Assembly: GCF_014119005.1 (NCBI RefSeq)
Contig: NZ_JACGYX010000005.1
Span: forward strand, 62,001 to 126,000
Direction: 5' to 3'
Source of the DNA: Psychrobacter sp. GP33
Lineage (GTDB): Bacteria > Pseudomonadota > Gammaproteobacteria > Pseudomonadales > Moraxellaceae
DNA length: 64,000 nt
The notes under the pieces: model-generated
Told to the model about the DNA's origin: nothing
The model's input: the letters and a program-made list of their open reading frames with translations, nothing else
Databases searched by the model: none
Made by a program: the position numbers and the translations under genes
Shown: in pieces, positions 36,214-44,695 of the stretch
Numbering within the stretch: position 1 is the stretch's first letter
How the letters are laid out: each line of letters opens with the position of its first letter

Positions 36214-38289
36214 TTATCCGCGTCTATTGTGGTCGCGATAATTGTAGTGTGGGTCGTGCTTGACTGGAATCACGATTAAAAAACGGGTGTGACCATTGAT
36301 AATATCGGTAGTGATATGACCTTGATGCGCCGTGACAATTTGGGTGACTAAAGATAGACCTAGGCCTGAGCCTTTTTTCTTTTGCTGCAAGCGTACAAAA
36401 GGGCTAAATATTTCTTCACGTTTATCCTCGGGAATACCGCCGCCTTCATCAATTACTGCCAGCACTACATAGTTTGGTTGTGGACGCACGGGTTCTGGCT
36501 TGACTTTTTTCAGATGTTTTTTAAATAAATTTTCTTTACGTTGGGCAACGGGGGGCTGATTTTCCGAAAAGAGTTGAGTCGCTTGATCGTTATCTTCTTT
36601 TTTATTAATAGTTGCAGCATCACTTTGGTCTTTGGTTAGCAGTTTGGCTTCTGATAAAGAAATTTCTAATAGCTTAGGCTCGGAAACCGTCCGCCAGATA
36701 CCTTTTTTAATTTTATCGGTAAGGTCAGTAGTAAATTTATTATAATTGCTAATTAAACCGTTGCTATTAACAAAAGGCACAGAAGCAGCTTTTAGCGATT
36801 CTAGTGAATTCTGCTGATCATAATTTAATACTGCTGTATCTGCGATAGGACTAACTTCTTCTCGAGGCACACTGGTTCTGGACTGATCTTTATCAGCCAG
36901 TAGCTCACCATTTTTATAAAGGGTTGGTGCAGGTAGTGCAGGGACCGTATTGATTGGTTTTGCTTTATTTAGATTATCAGATGAATCAGTTGCTGCTATA
37001 TCGCTCGGCTGCGTTTTTTTAGTAAAAAAGGTATTTGCTTTGGTATTTTTAAAGAGTGATTCATTATTATCCACTGTAGCAAAGCTGCGACAGACAGTCG
37101 TTTGTAATAAATAATCTGGAATGATGACGGCATCTGTTTTCTTTTCGACTCCGTAAAGCAAAATAGTAATTGGTGGCTCACCATGCAACATAGCATTGTT
37201 TAAGAGATTGCGAATCATATGGGTTAGCATCAATGGTTGACCTTCAATCACAAGACGCTCGCCAAGTAAAATCGCTTCAGGATAATGTTGCCGCTCTTGA
37301 TTGATCAGATCATAGATATCCATACGTTCAATTTGTTGCAGCACGTGTCCTGCATCCAAACGACTGACCAGCAAGATGCTTTCGACTAAATCATTGAGCC
37401 CCGACAGGTCGCGATTGATTGCTTGCGCGCGCTTATCAAACTTAGCTTTGGTATCTTCTGGCATTGACCCTGCAAGCATATCCATCATCTCAATTTGCAG
37501 GCGAATTCGGGTAATGGGGGTACGCAGTTCGTGCGACGCATGAGCAAGCAGTAAGTTGTTAGCGTCAATCAAGTGTTCGATTTTTTGCGCTGCTTGATTA
37601 AAACCGCGCGCTAACAAGGCAATTTCATCATTACCACGAGCATTGACGCGTACGGTAAAGTCGCCATCGCCTAGCTGAGTCATTTGCCGACTCATCTGGT
37701 TGATACGCCACGTCATAGAACGCGCAATCCACCATAGCACCCCTGCCATAATCAGCAGCAATAATAAGGTGCCCGTAAATAGATTGAGCGCTGCCGAGAA
37801 AGCTGGTTTTTTAGGTGGCAAGCGTGATTCATAAAGCAACGTATAGCCGGTGCTGCTATACACTTGAGCTTGCTGAGTTGGTGGGGTATCAGTAAGAGAG
37901 GGAAAAACGCGCGAGAATAAAGAAGGCATTGCTGGCAGCTCAGACGGAAAATCACTGTTATCAGTCTGCATCAGCAGATGACCTTCGTTGTCATACAAAC
38001 CCATTTTTGCTTGCAAGGATTCATCAAAGATATCGAAGCTTTTTTTGACCACTGCCAGCATAAAGCGAGATTGAAGGCGATTATTCTTGCTTACAGAAAT
38101 ATTAAGCTCTTGCAAAAAGGGATCAATTTGTCCCAAGATTTGTGTTGCAACCACCTCAGAGCGAATACCAGCATCTTTGTCATGAACCAGTTGGGTCAAT
38201 AGCACCATAGCCACGGCAAACAAAATTAATGCCAGCATTACGCTGGCAAATAATCTAGCAAAAACGGAATGAAAACCGAAAGTCTGCAT
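36214..38289 (-). CDS. Sensor histidine kinase with split ATPase domain
   Basis: The 691-residue inner-membrane kinase has TM1 (about 11-33), a periplasmic domain (about 34-165), TM2 (about 167-189) and HAMP (about 190-240). The phosphoacceptor His253 lies in ASHELRTP, and the N box is MIRNLLNNAMLHG (358-370). About 225 extra residues (381-606) interrupt the catalytic domain; they are polar and rich in Lys, Asn, Ser, Asp. Then come the G1 box DEGGGIPED (614-622), F box IFSPFVRL and G2 GSGLGLSLV (640-648), so all catalytic boxes are present. It follows the response-regulator gene and is probably its partner. The layout resembles RstB/OmpR-partner kinases. Confidence 0.9.
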   Translation of the reverse strand: MQTFGFHSVFARLFASVMLALILFAVAMVLLTQLVHDKDAGIRSEVVATQILGQIDPFLQELNISVSKNNRLQSRFMLAVVKKSFDIFDESLQAKMGLYDNEGHLLMQTDNSDFPSELPAMPSLFSRVFPSLTDTPPTQQAQVYSSTGYTLLYESRLPPKKPAFSAALNLFTGTLLLLLIMAGVLWWIARSMTWRINQMSRQMTQLGDGDFTVRVNARGNDEIALLARGFNQAAQKIEHLIDANNLLLAHASHELRTPITRIRLQIEMMDMLAGSMPEDTKAKFDKRAQAINRDLSGLNDLVESILLVSRLDAGHVLQQIERMDIYDLINQERQHYPEAILLGERLVIEGQPLMLTHMIRNLLNNAMLHGEPPITILLYGVEKKTDAVIIPDYLLQTTVCRSFATVDNNESLFKNTKANTFFTKKTQPSDIAATDSSDNLNKAKPINTVPALPAPTLYKNGELLADKDQSRTSVPREEVSPIADTAVLNYDQQNSLESLKAASVPFVNSNGLISNYNKFTTDLTDKIKKGIWRTVSEPKLLEISLSEAKLLTKDQSDAATINKKEDNDQATQLFSENQPPVAQRKENLFKKHLKKVKPEPVRPQPNYVVLAVIDEGGGIPEDKREEIFSPFVRLQQKKKGSGLGLSLVTQIVTAHQGHITTDIINGHTRFLIVIPVKHDPHYNYRDHNRRG

Positions 38290-38406
38290 GACATGGTCTC
38301 TAGGGTCGTAGACGAAAAGGATTATAAATTATGAAGCGTGAGTGTCATTTTTATAAGCAAGTAGCTACAAGTTTATATGTAAGAAACTGTATGCTCAACG
38401 CTTGTA

Positions 38407-38470
38407 AGAAAGAATACTGGTTAAATATTAAAAGAGAAGAGCTCTTAATATTTGACCAGTATTCTTTCTC
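38407..38470. repeat. Long imperfect palindrome between regulator and kinase genes
   Basis: The arms 38408-38431 and 38445-38468 match over 24 bases with one difference; a further inner GAG/CTC pairing is offset by two bases. It lies 33 bp past the regulator stop codon. There is no good T-tail outside the stem, so a plain terminator is not certain. It could stabilise or process the two-gene mRNA. Confidence 0.7.
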
Positions 38471-38502
38471 TATGGCATCTCATTTAACAGTGTAAAGAGA
38501 TA

Positions 38503-39225
38503 TTACACTTGATCGGTTGCAAACTGATAACCTACACCGCGCACCGTAATGATACGTTTTGGCTGACGTGGATTGTCTTCAATCAGAGCACGCAAACGCG
38601 AGATATGCACATCAATCGCCCGATCAATATTGTCTGAGCTGTCATCGTTTGGCATTGCCTGCCATAGCTGCTCACGATTAAGTACTTTTCCAGAATGCGT
38701 AGCAAAGTAGTGCAATAACTGGAACTGATGAGTCGTTAAGCGTACTGACTGATCATCAATAGTGACTTCATGACTGTCAGGAAAGACGCTTAAGCGACCG
38801 AAAGTTAAGCTATCTGACTGACTGTCTGCTTGGTTGGGCTGCTCATGACGACGAATAACAGAGCGAATACGAGCAAGCAACTCACGTGGCTCAAACGGCT
38901 TTGACATATAGTCATCAGCACCCATTTCAAGTCCTAACACACGATCTGTGGTATCACCCTTGGCGGTAAGCATGATAATAGGCACTTTATTGGTAATATT
39001 ATTCTTATTACCACGAATTTTTTGGCAGACTTGCATACCATCCATATCAGGTAACATTAAATCAAGAACGACTAAATCAATATCACGCTCTTTGGTATCT
39101 AAAATATCAAGCCCTTCTTGACCAAGACCTGCATGATGTACATCATAATAGTTCATCGTTAAATAATCACTGATCAATTCAGCCAAATCTGGATCGTCTT
39201 CGATTAATAAAATTTGCTTACTCAT
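38503..39225 (-). CDS. OmpR-family response regulator
   Basis: The 240-residue protein has a receiver domain with the acidic pair Glu9-Asp10-Asp11 and phospho-acceptor Asp55 in VVLDLMLPDMDGM, Thr in MLTAKGDT and Lys in YMSKPFEPREL. A winged-helix output domain follows (about 140-238) ending in RGVGYQF. It pairs with the histidine kinase downstream, 213 bp away with a palindrome between. An AAAGGAC ribosome site precedes the ATG. The receiver-plus-winged-helix form and the neighbour fit RstA-type systems, but the signal is unknown. Tandem 16-bp repeats lie upstream of this gene. Confidence 0.93.
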   Translation of the reverse strand: MSKQILLIEDDPDLAELISDYLTMNYYDVHHAGLGQEGLDILDTKERDIDLVVLDLMLPDMDGMQVCQKIRGNKNNITNKVPIIMLTAKGDTTDRVLGLEMGADDYMSKPFEPRELLARIRSVIRRHEQPNQADSQSDSLTFGRLSVFPDSHEVTIDDQSVRLTTHQFQLLHYFATHSGKVLNREQLWQAMPNDDSSDNIDRAIDVHISRLRALIEDNPRQPKRIITVRGVGYQFATDQV

Positions 39226-39311
39226 AGGGATGTCCTTTAGTTAAAAGTGAAAATTAATTAGAATTTTAATTATCTTTATTGTTTGATTACCGGTCATTCA
39301 CTTCATCATTC

Positions 39312-39358
39312 TATGTTTCAAGATAAGTATGTTTCAAGATAAGATCGTTAAAGATAAG
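39312..39358. repeat. 16-bp tandem repeats upstream of the response regulator
   Basis: TATGTTTCAAGATAAG occurs exactly at 39312-39327 and 39328-39343, and a related GTTAAAGATAAG ends at 39358. The GATAAG cores are about 16 bases apart. They lie 87 bases and more upstream of the regulator start codon. OmpR-family proteins bind direct repeats, so an autoregulatory site is plausible but unproven. Confidence 0.65.
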
Positions 39359-39496
39359 AGGTTTCTTTGTTAGATACATTATTTTTTCATAAAATCCATT
39401 ATATCTATAGTGCCTAATGATGCTACAGCCACACAAGATAACCTTTGTTAATATTTCTACACAATGTAACGCATCTGGCAATATAAACCTACTTCA

Positions 39497-40756
39497 TTAA
39501 GAAATCACCACTTTTTTGCCAGCAGACTCAAGAGGTAAGTCCGCCAAACAAATCAAACTGTCATTACGAACACCTGCGATCAGATATTGATCTGTACTTG
39601 GATCATATTCAATCACTTCTACCGCTTGACGTGTTAATCGCTGATCTTGTTTGATAATCCAAACGTTAGCGGTTAGCGGTGATAGTGGTTTGTATGGCGG
39701 CTTTTGCAATTCAGTTAAATCCACATCGTGAATGCTATGCTTAGGAACAGTCGTGCCCACTTCTATTTGCCCATAATCAACACGACCGCTAATAGCCATT
39801 TCAGGTTGCAGTTTTCCTCGACTGGCTTCATTTTTTACCACATGAACATAGACCAGTAGTTTATTGTTTTGATGGTCAATGATTAGTTTGCTAACTTGTC
39901 CGGTGAATTTATCCGTTAAGCTGGCGGTGGTAAAATTAACATTTTGACCGATAGATAATTGCGATTCTGCCTGAATAGGCAAGGTGGCAATAAATTGTAA
40001 ATCCCGGTCATCATTTATCTGTAATAAGGGCTCTCCTGCCTGTACCTGTAGTCCGTTTTCAATATAAACACTGCTTACCCGACCTGAAAAGCTGGCACGT
40101 ACGGTAGTGAACGGAGGTATACTTTTAACAGGGTTTGGAGTGGTTTCCTCTGGCGTCGTATTGATATTAGCATTGATGGCTGCACTGGTTTTAGCCAAAA
40201 AGGGAGCGTGGTCATTTTTTGTTGAAGTATCAGAGATATCAGCGGTTATGGATTTACGTTTATTAACATTATCTTCACTCTCAATACCGTCAGTCTCGTG
40301 ACCATTAATAGGGTCGTCAGTATTCTGCTCACTGGTGGTAGTATCGCTCTTTTGGCGCTGGACAATAAATAGGGGCGTGCCTTTTTCTACCCATTGACCC
40401 TCAGTCACCAATAATTTTTGTATTTGCAAGTCTCGTGCTGCTGTTAGCTGAGCGCCTTTAATCGCTTCGATATGCCCCTGTAACCCCAAGCTTGGCTGAT
40501 AGCGCGTTGGTTTAATACTTAAGACGTATTCTGGTGCCATAGTGACACTATCATCACTTATGATAATCGGTGTAGAAGCTGTGTTTGTATTCTCAGTGGT
40601 AGTGAATGATTCTGTTGGGGAGGGGGGCTGGCACGCGGATAATAATCCGGCTATAAGTAAAAGCAGTAGTATGCCACCTCGCAACCAGAGAAGAGGTATA
40701 AACCGTGTTATGTTTATTGCAAGATTTTTAGTATTCGTAGTAGGCGTGAGATACAT
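39497..40756 (-). CDS. Orphan membrane-fusion (HlyD-type) lipoprotein
   Basis: The 419-residue protein has an N-terminal hydrophobic segment and a possible lipobox ending in Cys42 (LLSAC). A split lipoyl-type domain follows: GHIEAIKGAQLTA to EKGTPLFIV (about 94-132) and RASFSGRVSSVYIENGLQVQAGEPLLQI (about 220-247). The two halves are separated by about 79 Thr/Asn/Ser/Asp-rich residues, where adaptors of RND pumps have a long alpha-hairpin that contacts an outer-membrane channel. Beta-barrel and membrane-proximal segments follow. No RND pump, ABC or outer-membrane channel gene is adjacent. It may serve a pump elsewhere or have another role. Confidence 0.7.
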   Translation of the reverse strand: MYLTPTTNTKNLAINITRFIPLLWLRGGILLLLLIAGLLSACQPPSPTESFTTTENTNTASTPIIISDDSVTMAPEYVLSIKPTRYQPSLGLQGHIEAIKGAQLTAARDLQIQKLLVTEGQWVEKGTPLFIVQRQKSDTTTSEQNTDDPINGHETDGIESEDNVNKRKSITADISDTSTKNDHAPFLAKTSAAINANINTTPEETTPNPVKSIPPFTTVRASFSGRVSSVYIENGLQVQAGEPLLQINDDRDLQFIATLPIQAESQLSIGQNVNFTTASLTDKFTGQVSKLIIDHQNNKLLVYVHVVKNEASRGKLQPEMAISGRVDYGQIEVGTTVPKHSIHDVDLTELQKPPYKPLSPLTANVWIIKQDQRLTRQAVEVIEYDPSTDQYLIAGVRNDSLICLADLPLESAGKKVVIS

Positions 40757-41405
40757 GATGAATCGTCGCTCTTTTTAATTCAGAATTTATTATATAGGCA
40801 AAACAACAGAGGTGTACAAGAATGCTATTGTAACGCTCACTAGTAATAATAACTGCAGAAATTAAGTTATTTGTACCGTCAAGCTAAACCTCTGGATAAT
40901 TACAGTTTTTTATGATAAAACGGACATAGTGTTTCAGTATATTACAAATCAATTACAATATGTTTATTGAGATTAACAATGTATTATGAGCCTTGAGATA
41001 TATGTATTACATATTCTTATTGCAATCATTGTTAAATGGTTAACATTATTTTAAGTCTATTTAATCAGTGTTTCTTTAGATATATCAGCTGTTTACTAGA
41101 AGAGGGAATAACAACTCCGCTCACTTTTACGAGGTTATCTCTCATATAAATAATTGGTTAGTGCTTATTAATACGGATAGTTCATGCTAAAACTAGTGGT
41201 TGATTTCTCATGTCTTCAGCTGTAATAAAGCGTATTATAAGGAAGTTTTGTAATAACACCTGCAAGATAATAGGTGTGCTATACATTAATAGGTTGAATA
41301 AAAAATAGCAGCGAAATACGATGAATTCTTTTGCTGCATTTTTGCTAAAACAAACGTTAAAATATATCGTATTTAGAATAAACAGTCGTTCATAGGATGA
41401 GGGTA
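40757..41405. other. 649-bp non-coding region upstream of pilG
   Basis: This is an AT-rich, probably promoter-bearing gap between the leftward adaptor gene and pilG. Inverted repeats include AAATACGAT (41314-41322) with ATCGTATTT (41366-41374), and a hairpin GCAGC/GCTGC between about 41310 and 41338. No small ORF with a ribosome site was recognised. I could not place a -35/-10 pair with confidence. Confidence 0.45.
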
Positions 41406-41786
41406 ATGGAAAATATTTTTGATGGATTGAAGGTCATGATTATTGATGATTCTAAAACCATTCGCCGTACGGCTGAAATGTTGCTACAAAAGGCAGGATG
41501 TGAGGTGATAACCGCCATCGATGGCTTCGATGCGTTGGCTAAAATTGTGGATAATAATCCTGATATTATTTTCGTTGATATTATGATGCCTCGTTTAGAT
41601 GGCTATCAAACTTGTGCTTTGATTAAAAATAATGCTAATTATGCCCATAAGCCCGTCATTATGTTGTCTTCTAAAGACGGTTTATTCGATAAGGCACGCG
41701 GACGTATTGTTGGCTCTGATGAGTATCTAACTAAGCCCTTTAGTAAAGATGAATTGTTCGATGCCATCAATCGTTATCGCGCTTAG
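41406..41786 (+). CDS. pilG: Type IV pilus response regulator PilG
   Basis: The 126-residue single receiver domain starts at the second ATG (41406), which aligns with other PilG starts; an ATG at 41397 has its ribosome site too close. The acidic pair (IIDDSKTIRR) and phospho-acceptor Asp58 in IIFVDIMMPRLDGYQTC are present, as is the conserved VIMLSSKDGLFDKARGRIVGSDEYLTKPFSKDEL. PilG is phosphorylated by ChpA and in Pseudomonas stimulates pilus extension and cAMP synthesis. It heads the Pil-Chp gene set, but 207 bp separate it from pilH, unlike tight operons elsewhere. Confidence 0.97.
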   Translation: MENIFDGLKVMIIDDSKTIRRTAEMLLQKAGCEVITAIDGFDALAKIVDNNPDIIFVDIMMPRLDGYQTCALIKNNANYAHKPVIMLSSKDGLFDKARGRIVGSDEYLTKPFSKDELFDAINRYRA

Positions 41787-41993
41787 TCAAAATCCAATTG
41801 GTCAAAATTCGGTGTAGGTGATAAGTATTGTTATTAATAAATACTATGGCTCATAACTGAATGATGGTTTTTATAAGGTCTAGCCACGATTTCGATGATG
41901 AGTACTTATCAAGCCAAGCGCACCTAACGTATTATTGTAGAGGTAAGCCAGCTTACATTTTAATTGCTAAAATAAGTAATAAAGGACATATCT

Positions 41994-42356
41994 ATGGCAA
42001 CTGTATTGGTGATTGACGACTCTCCGTCCGAGATGGCCAAATTTCGTGACATGCTGGCAAAGAATAACTTTCAAGTATTGGAGGCGAACAATGGCGAGGA
42101 AGGCTGTGCGATGGCAATTAGCCATCAGCCGGATGTGATTTTGATGGATGTGGTCATGCCTGAGATGAATGGCTTTCAAGCTACTCGTAAAATTACCCGT
42201 AACCAAGCCACAGCCCATATCCCAGTAGTGATTATCAGTACAAAGAATCAAGAAACAGATCGTGTTTGGGGTAAACGCCAAGGGGCAAAGGAATATCTTA
42301 CCAAGCCCATTAATGAGGCAGAGTTGATGCAGGTTATTCGCACCGTAATGGAGTAA
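41994..42356 (+). CDS. pilH: Type IV pilus response regulator PilH
   Basis: This 120-residue CheY-like receiver has the opening TVLVIDDSPSEMAKFRDML and phospho-acceptor Asp52 in VILMDVVMPEMNGFQ, and ends in GAKEYLTKPI. The sequence matches PilH rather than PilG. PilH opposes PilG in Pseudomonas, acting as phosphate sink or retraction regulator. pilI starts 3 bases after its stop codon, so the two are translationally coupled. An AAAGGACAT ribosome site lies upstream. Confidence 0.95.
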   Translation: MATVLVIDDSPSEMAKFRDMLAKNNFQVLEANNGEEGCAMAISHQPDVILMDVVMPEMNGFQATRKITRNQATAHIPVVIISTKNQETDRVWGKRQGAKEYLTKPINEAELMQVIRTVME

Positions 42357-42359
42357 TTT

Positions 42360-42890
42360 GTGGCTTCTAGAGGATTTATAGAGCTTTTAAGGTTGGCGGA
42401 TTTGGCCAAAGCTCGGCAGAGCGATCGACATGGCAGTCAAGATATTGGTTGGCGCGGTGTAGTGTTTGAGGTGGGCGGTCAGCGTTTGATTGCGCCATTA
42501 GGAGAGGTATCAGAGGTACTCTCGATGCCAGAGTATACCAGTATGCCGCTAGTACAGCCTTGGCTATTGGGCATTGCGAACGTACGCGGTCGTCTATTGC
42601 CACTCACCGATTTGGCAAAATTTTTACAGATACCAAACCAAGCGCGCCAGACTAAGGAGCGTAAGGTGATTGTGATTGACCATCAGTCGCTATTTTTAGG
42701 ATTACTGGTTGATCAAGTGCTAGGTATTGAGCAATTTTCCTCTACGCAATATCGTGCTGAGTCTATCGATATAAACTCTCCATTTGCCCCTTATAATCAT
42801 GGTAAGTTCGTCAAAGATAACCAAGATTGGTTTATTTTTCTACCCAGTTTATTGGCTGAAGATCCTGGCTATATTGATGCATCTTTATAA
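42360..42890 (+). CDS. pilI: CheW-type adaptor PilI
   Basis: The 176-residue CheW-domain protein starts with a GTG just after the pilH stop codon. Conserved CheW segments are GWRGVVFEVGGQRLIAPLGEVSEVL, PLVQPWLLGIANVRGRLLPLTDLAKFL and RKVIVIDHQSLFLGLLVDQVLGIEQF. It should couple PilJ to ChpA. A strong stem-loop and 207 non-coding bases separate it from pilJ. Confidence 0.94.
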   Translation: MASRGFIELLRLADLAKARQSDRHGSQDIGWRGVVFEVGGQRLIAPLGEVSEVLSMPEYTSMPLVQPWLLGIANVRGRLLPLTDLAKFLQIPNQARQTKERKVIVIDHQSLFLGLLVDQVLGIEQFSSTQYRAESIDINSPFAPYNHGKFVKDNQDWFIFLPSLLAEDPGYIDASL

Positions 42891-43000
42891 TAATTGGAAT
42901 TAAAAAACTGTCTCAAGGATTGAGCGTGAGCTATCCCACAGGATTTATATCTATTAAAAATAATGAACGTACTCTAAGGTGAGCTTGGACAATATAGTGG

Positions 43001-43051
43001 CTTTTACCAAGACTGTTATTAGTGATAAGCAATAATCAGTCTTGGTAGAAG
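43001..43051 (+). promoter_or_regulatory. Strong stem-loop in the pilI-pilJ gap
   Basis: The arms CTTTTACCAAGACTGTTATT and AATAATCAGTCTTGGTAGAAG pair over about 20 bp with one bulged base and a 10-base loop. It ends about 33 bases before the pilJ ribosome site and has no T-tail, so an mRNA processing or translation-control element is more likely than a terminator. Confidence 0.6.
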
Positions 43052-43097
43052 TCAGCCTAGATACGACTTAGACGACTGTTTGGAAGGAATAAGTGCG

Positions 43098-44495
43098 ATG
43101 AGTGACATGATAAGAAGTTTGACGAATAATGCCCATAAAAGTTCGCCAGCTGCTAATGACGCTAACCATAAAGAAAAGATGTTGTTAGGTGGGTTTGCAT
43201 TTGCCAGCATAGTTAGCTTAATTTGGCTGATTAACTCATTATCAAAGGTAAGTAAGCACTTAGCTGATTTCAGCCAATTGATAGTATTGCCCTCAGCAGT
43301 GTTTTTATTGGGACTGCTTGGACTGCTGTATGCACTCGCTCAACTCTTTAAACAGAGGGGAACTGCTGAGCGCGCAATGATTGAAAGAGAGACCTTGCGC
43401 CGTCGTCAAGAAGCAGAGACAGAGTCAGAGCGCGCACGCCAAATTCAAGAAGAAAACGAGCGTAACCAAATTGCCATTTTACGCTTACTTGATGAGCTTG
43501 GAGATTTAGCAGAGGGTGACTTGACCGTCAATGCTACCGTGTCAGAAGATTTTACTGGCGCCATTGCTGATTCAGTGAACTTTGCAATTGACCAATTGCG
43601 CCAACTGGTATTAGTCATTAACAGTACTGCTGATCGCGTTTCCCAATCCTCTGAACAAACGCAGGTCAATGCCGTCAAGCTTGCTGAGGCGTCTGAACAT
43701 CAGGCGCAAGAAATTGCTGGCGTATCTGCTGCCATTAATGAGATGGCAGTGTCTATTGACCAAGTTTCTAATAACGCTACTGAATCTGCTACGGTTGCTC
43801 AGCGCTCAGTTGTTATTGCCTATAATGGTGCCGAGGTTGTCCAGCGTTCCATTGAAGGCATGAATGTGATTCGTGATCAGATTCAAGAAACCTCAAAACG
43901 TATCAAGCGTTTAGGGGAGTCGTCACAAGAGATTGGTGACATTGTGAGCTTGATTAATGATATTGCCGATCAGACCAATATTTTGGCGTTAAATGCGGCT
44001 ATTCAAGCCTCAATGGCGGGGGAAGCAGGACGAGGTTTTGCGGTGGTAGCGGACGAAGTACAACGTCTGGCTGAGCGATCTGCCAATGCCACCAAGCAAA
44101 TTGAAACATTGGTAAAAACCATTCAGGCCGATACCAGTGAAGCGGTCATATCGATGGAGTCGACCACATCAGAGGTAGTGAATGGCGCCCGCTTGGCAAA
44201 AGATGCGGGTGAAGCTCTTGAAATGGTACAAAGCGTTTCTAACACCCTTGCTGATTTGATTCAAAATATCTCTGAAGCTGCTCAGCAACAGGCAGCTTCA
44301 GCAGGTCATATCTCTGACACTATGAACATCATTCAAGACATTACCTCACAAACATCTTCAGGGACGATGGCTACGGCACGTTCAGTTGGCGAGCTTAGTG
44401 AAATGGCAAACGCGCTCCAAGAATCGGTTTCAGGCTTTAAATTATCAGATGATGAGCCTGACTATGATGAGCATAGTCATTTTCAAGTCGTGTAA
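43098..44495 (+). CDS. pilJ: Chemoreceptor PilJ lacking the periplasmic sensor domain
   Basis: The ATG at 43098 follows an AAGGAA ribosome site and gives 465 residues; an upstream TTG at 43080 adds six. Two hydrophobic helices (about 28-48 and 63-85) are separated by only about 14 residues. The signalling domain follows with a HAMP-like segment (about 125-175) and the receptor tip [49 protein letters not shown], where [14 protein letters not shown] is characteristic of PilJ. Pseudomonas PilJ is about 680 residues with two large periplasmic PilJ domains; those are absent here. A pilJ assignment rests on position, the tip sequence and the absence of another candidate. Confidence 0.9.
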   Translation: MSDMIRSLTNNAHKSSPAANDANHKEKMLLGGFAFASIVSLIWLINSLSKVSKHLADFSQLIVLPSAVFLLGLLGLLYALAQLFKQRGTAERAMIERETLRRRQEAETESERARQIQEENERNQIAILRLLDELGDLAEGDLTVNATVSEDFTGAIADSVNFAIDQLRQLVLVINSTADRVSQSSEQTQVNAVKLAEASEHQAQEIAGVSAAINEMAVSIDQVSNNATESATVAQRSVVIAYNGAEVVQRSIEGMNVIRDQIQETSKRIKRLGESSQEIGDIVSLINDIADQTNILALNAAIQASMAGEAGRGFAVVADEVQRLAERSANATKQIETLVKTIQADTSEAVISMESTTSEVVNGARLAKDAGEALEMVQSVSNTLADLIQNISEAAQQQAASAGHISDTMNIIQDITSQTSSGTMATARSVGELSEMANALQESVSGFKLSDDEPDYDEHSHFQVV

Positions 44496-44695
44496 TATTG
44501 AGCGGTTATATTACGTTGCTTTATTGCTTGTATCATCAATACTGTTGTTATCACTATCACATGATACGAGTAAATACGCTCTAAAAATAGTGATAAATGA
44601 TGGGTTTCCCTCAATGTGAACATTATTGATTACTAGTCCCGCCTAGCCGTTTGCCACACCACCTTAATTGATGATACATGAGTTAGGATAACCCT
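44496..44695 (+). other. pilJ-chpA gap with overlapping inverted repeats
   Basis: Two inverted repeats overlap in this 200-bp gap: TATCACTAT (44549-44557) with ATAGTGATA (44587-44595), and GTATCAT (44530-44536) with ATGATAC (44561-44567). They cannot both form at once. In Pseudomonas this position holds pilK, a methyltransferase gene, which is absent here. Confidence 0.5.

Noticed and set aside
44386-44619. Frame overlapping the pilJ 3' end as a pilK remnant
   Set aside because: It overlaps the intact pilJ end in another frame and carries no methyltransferase motif.
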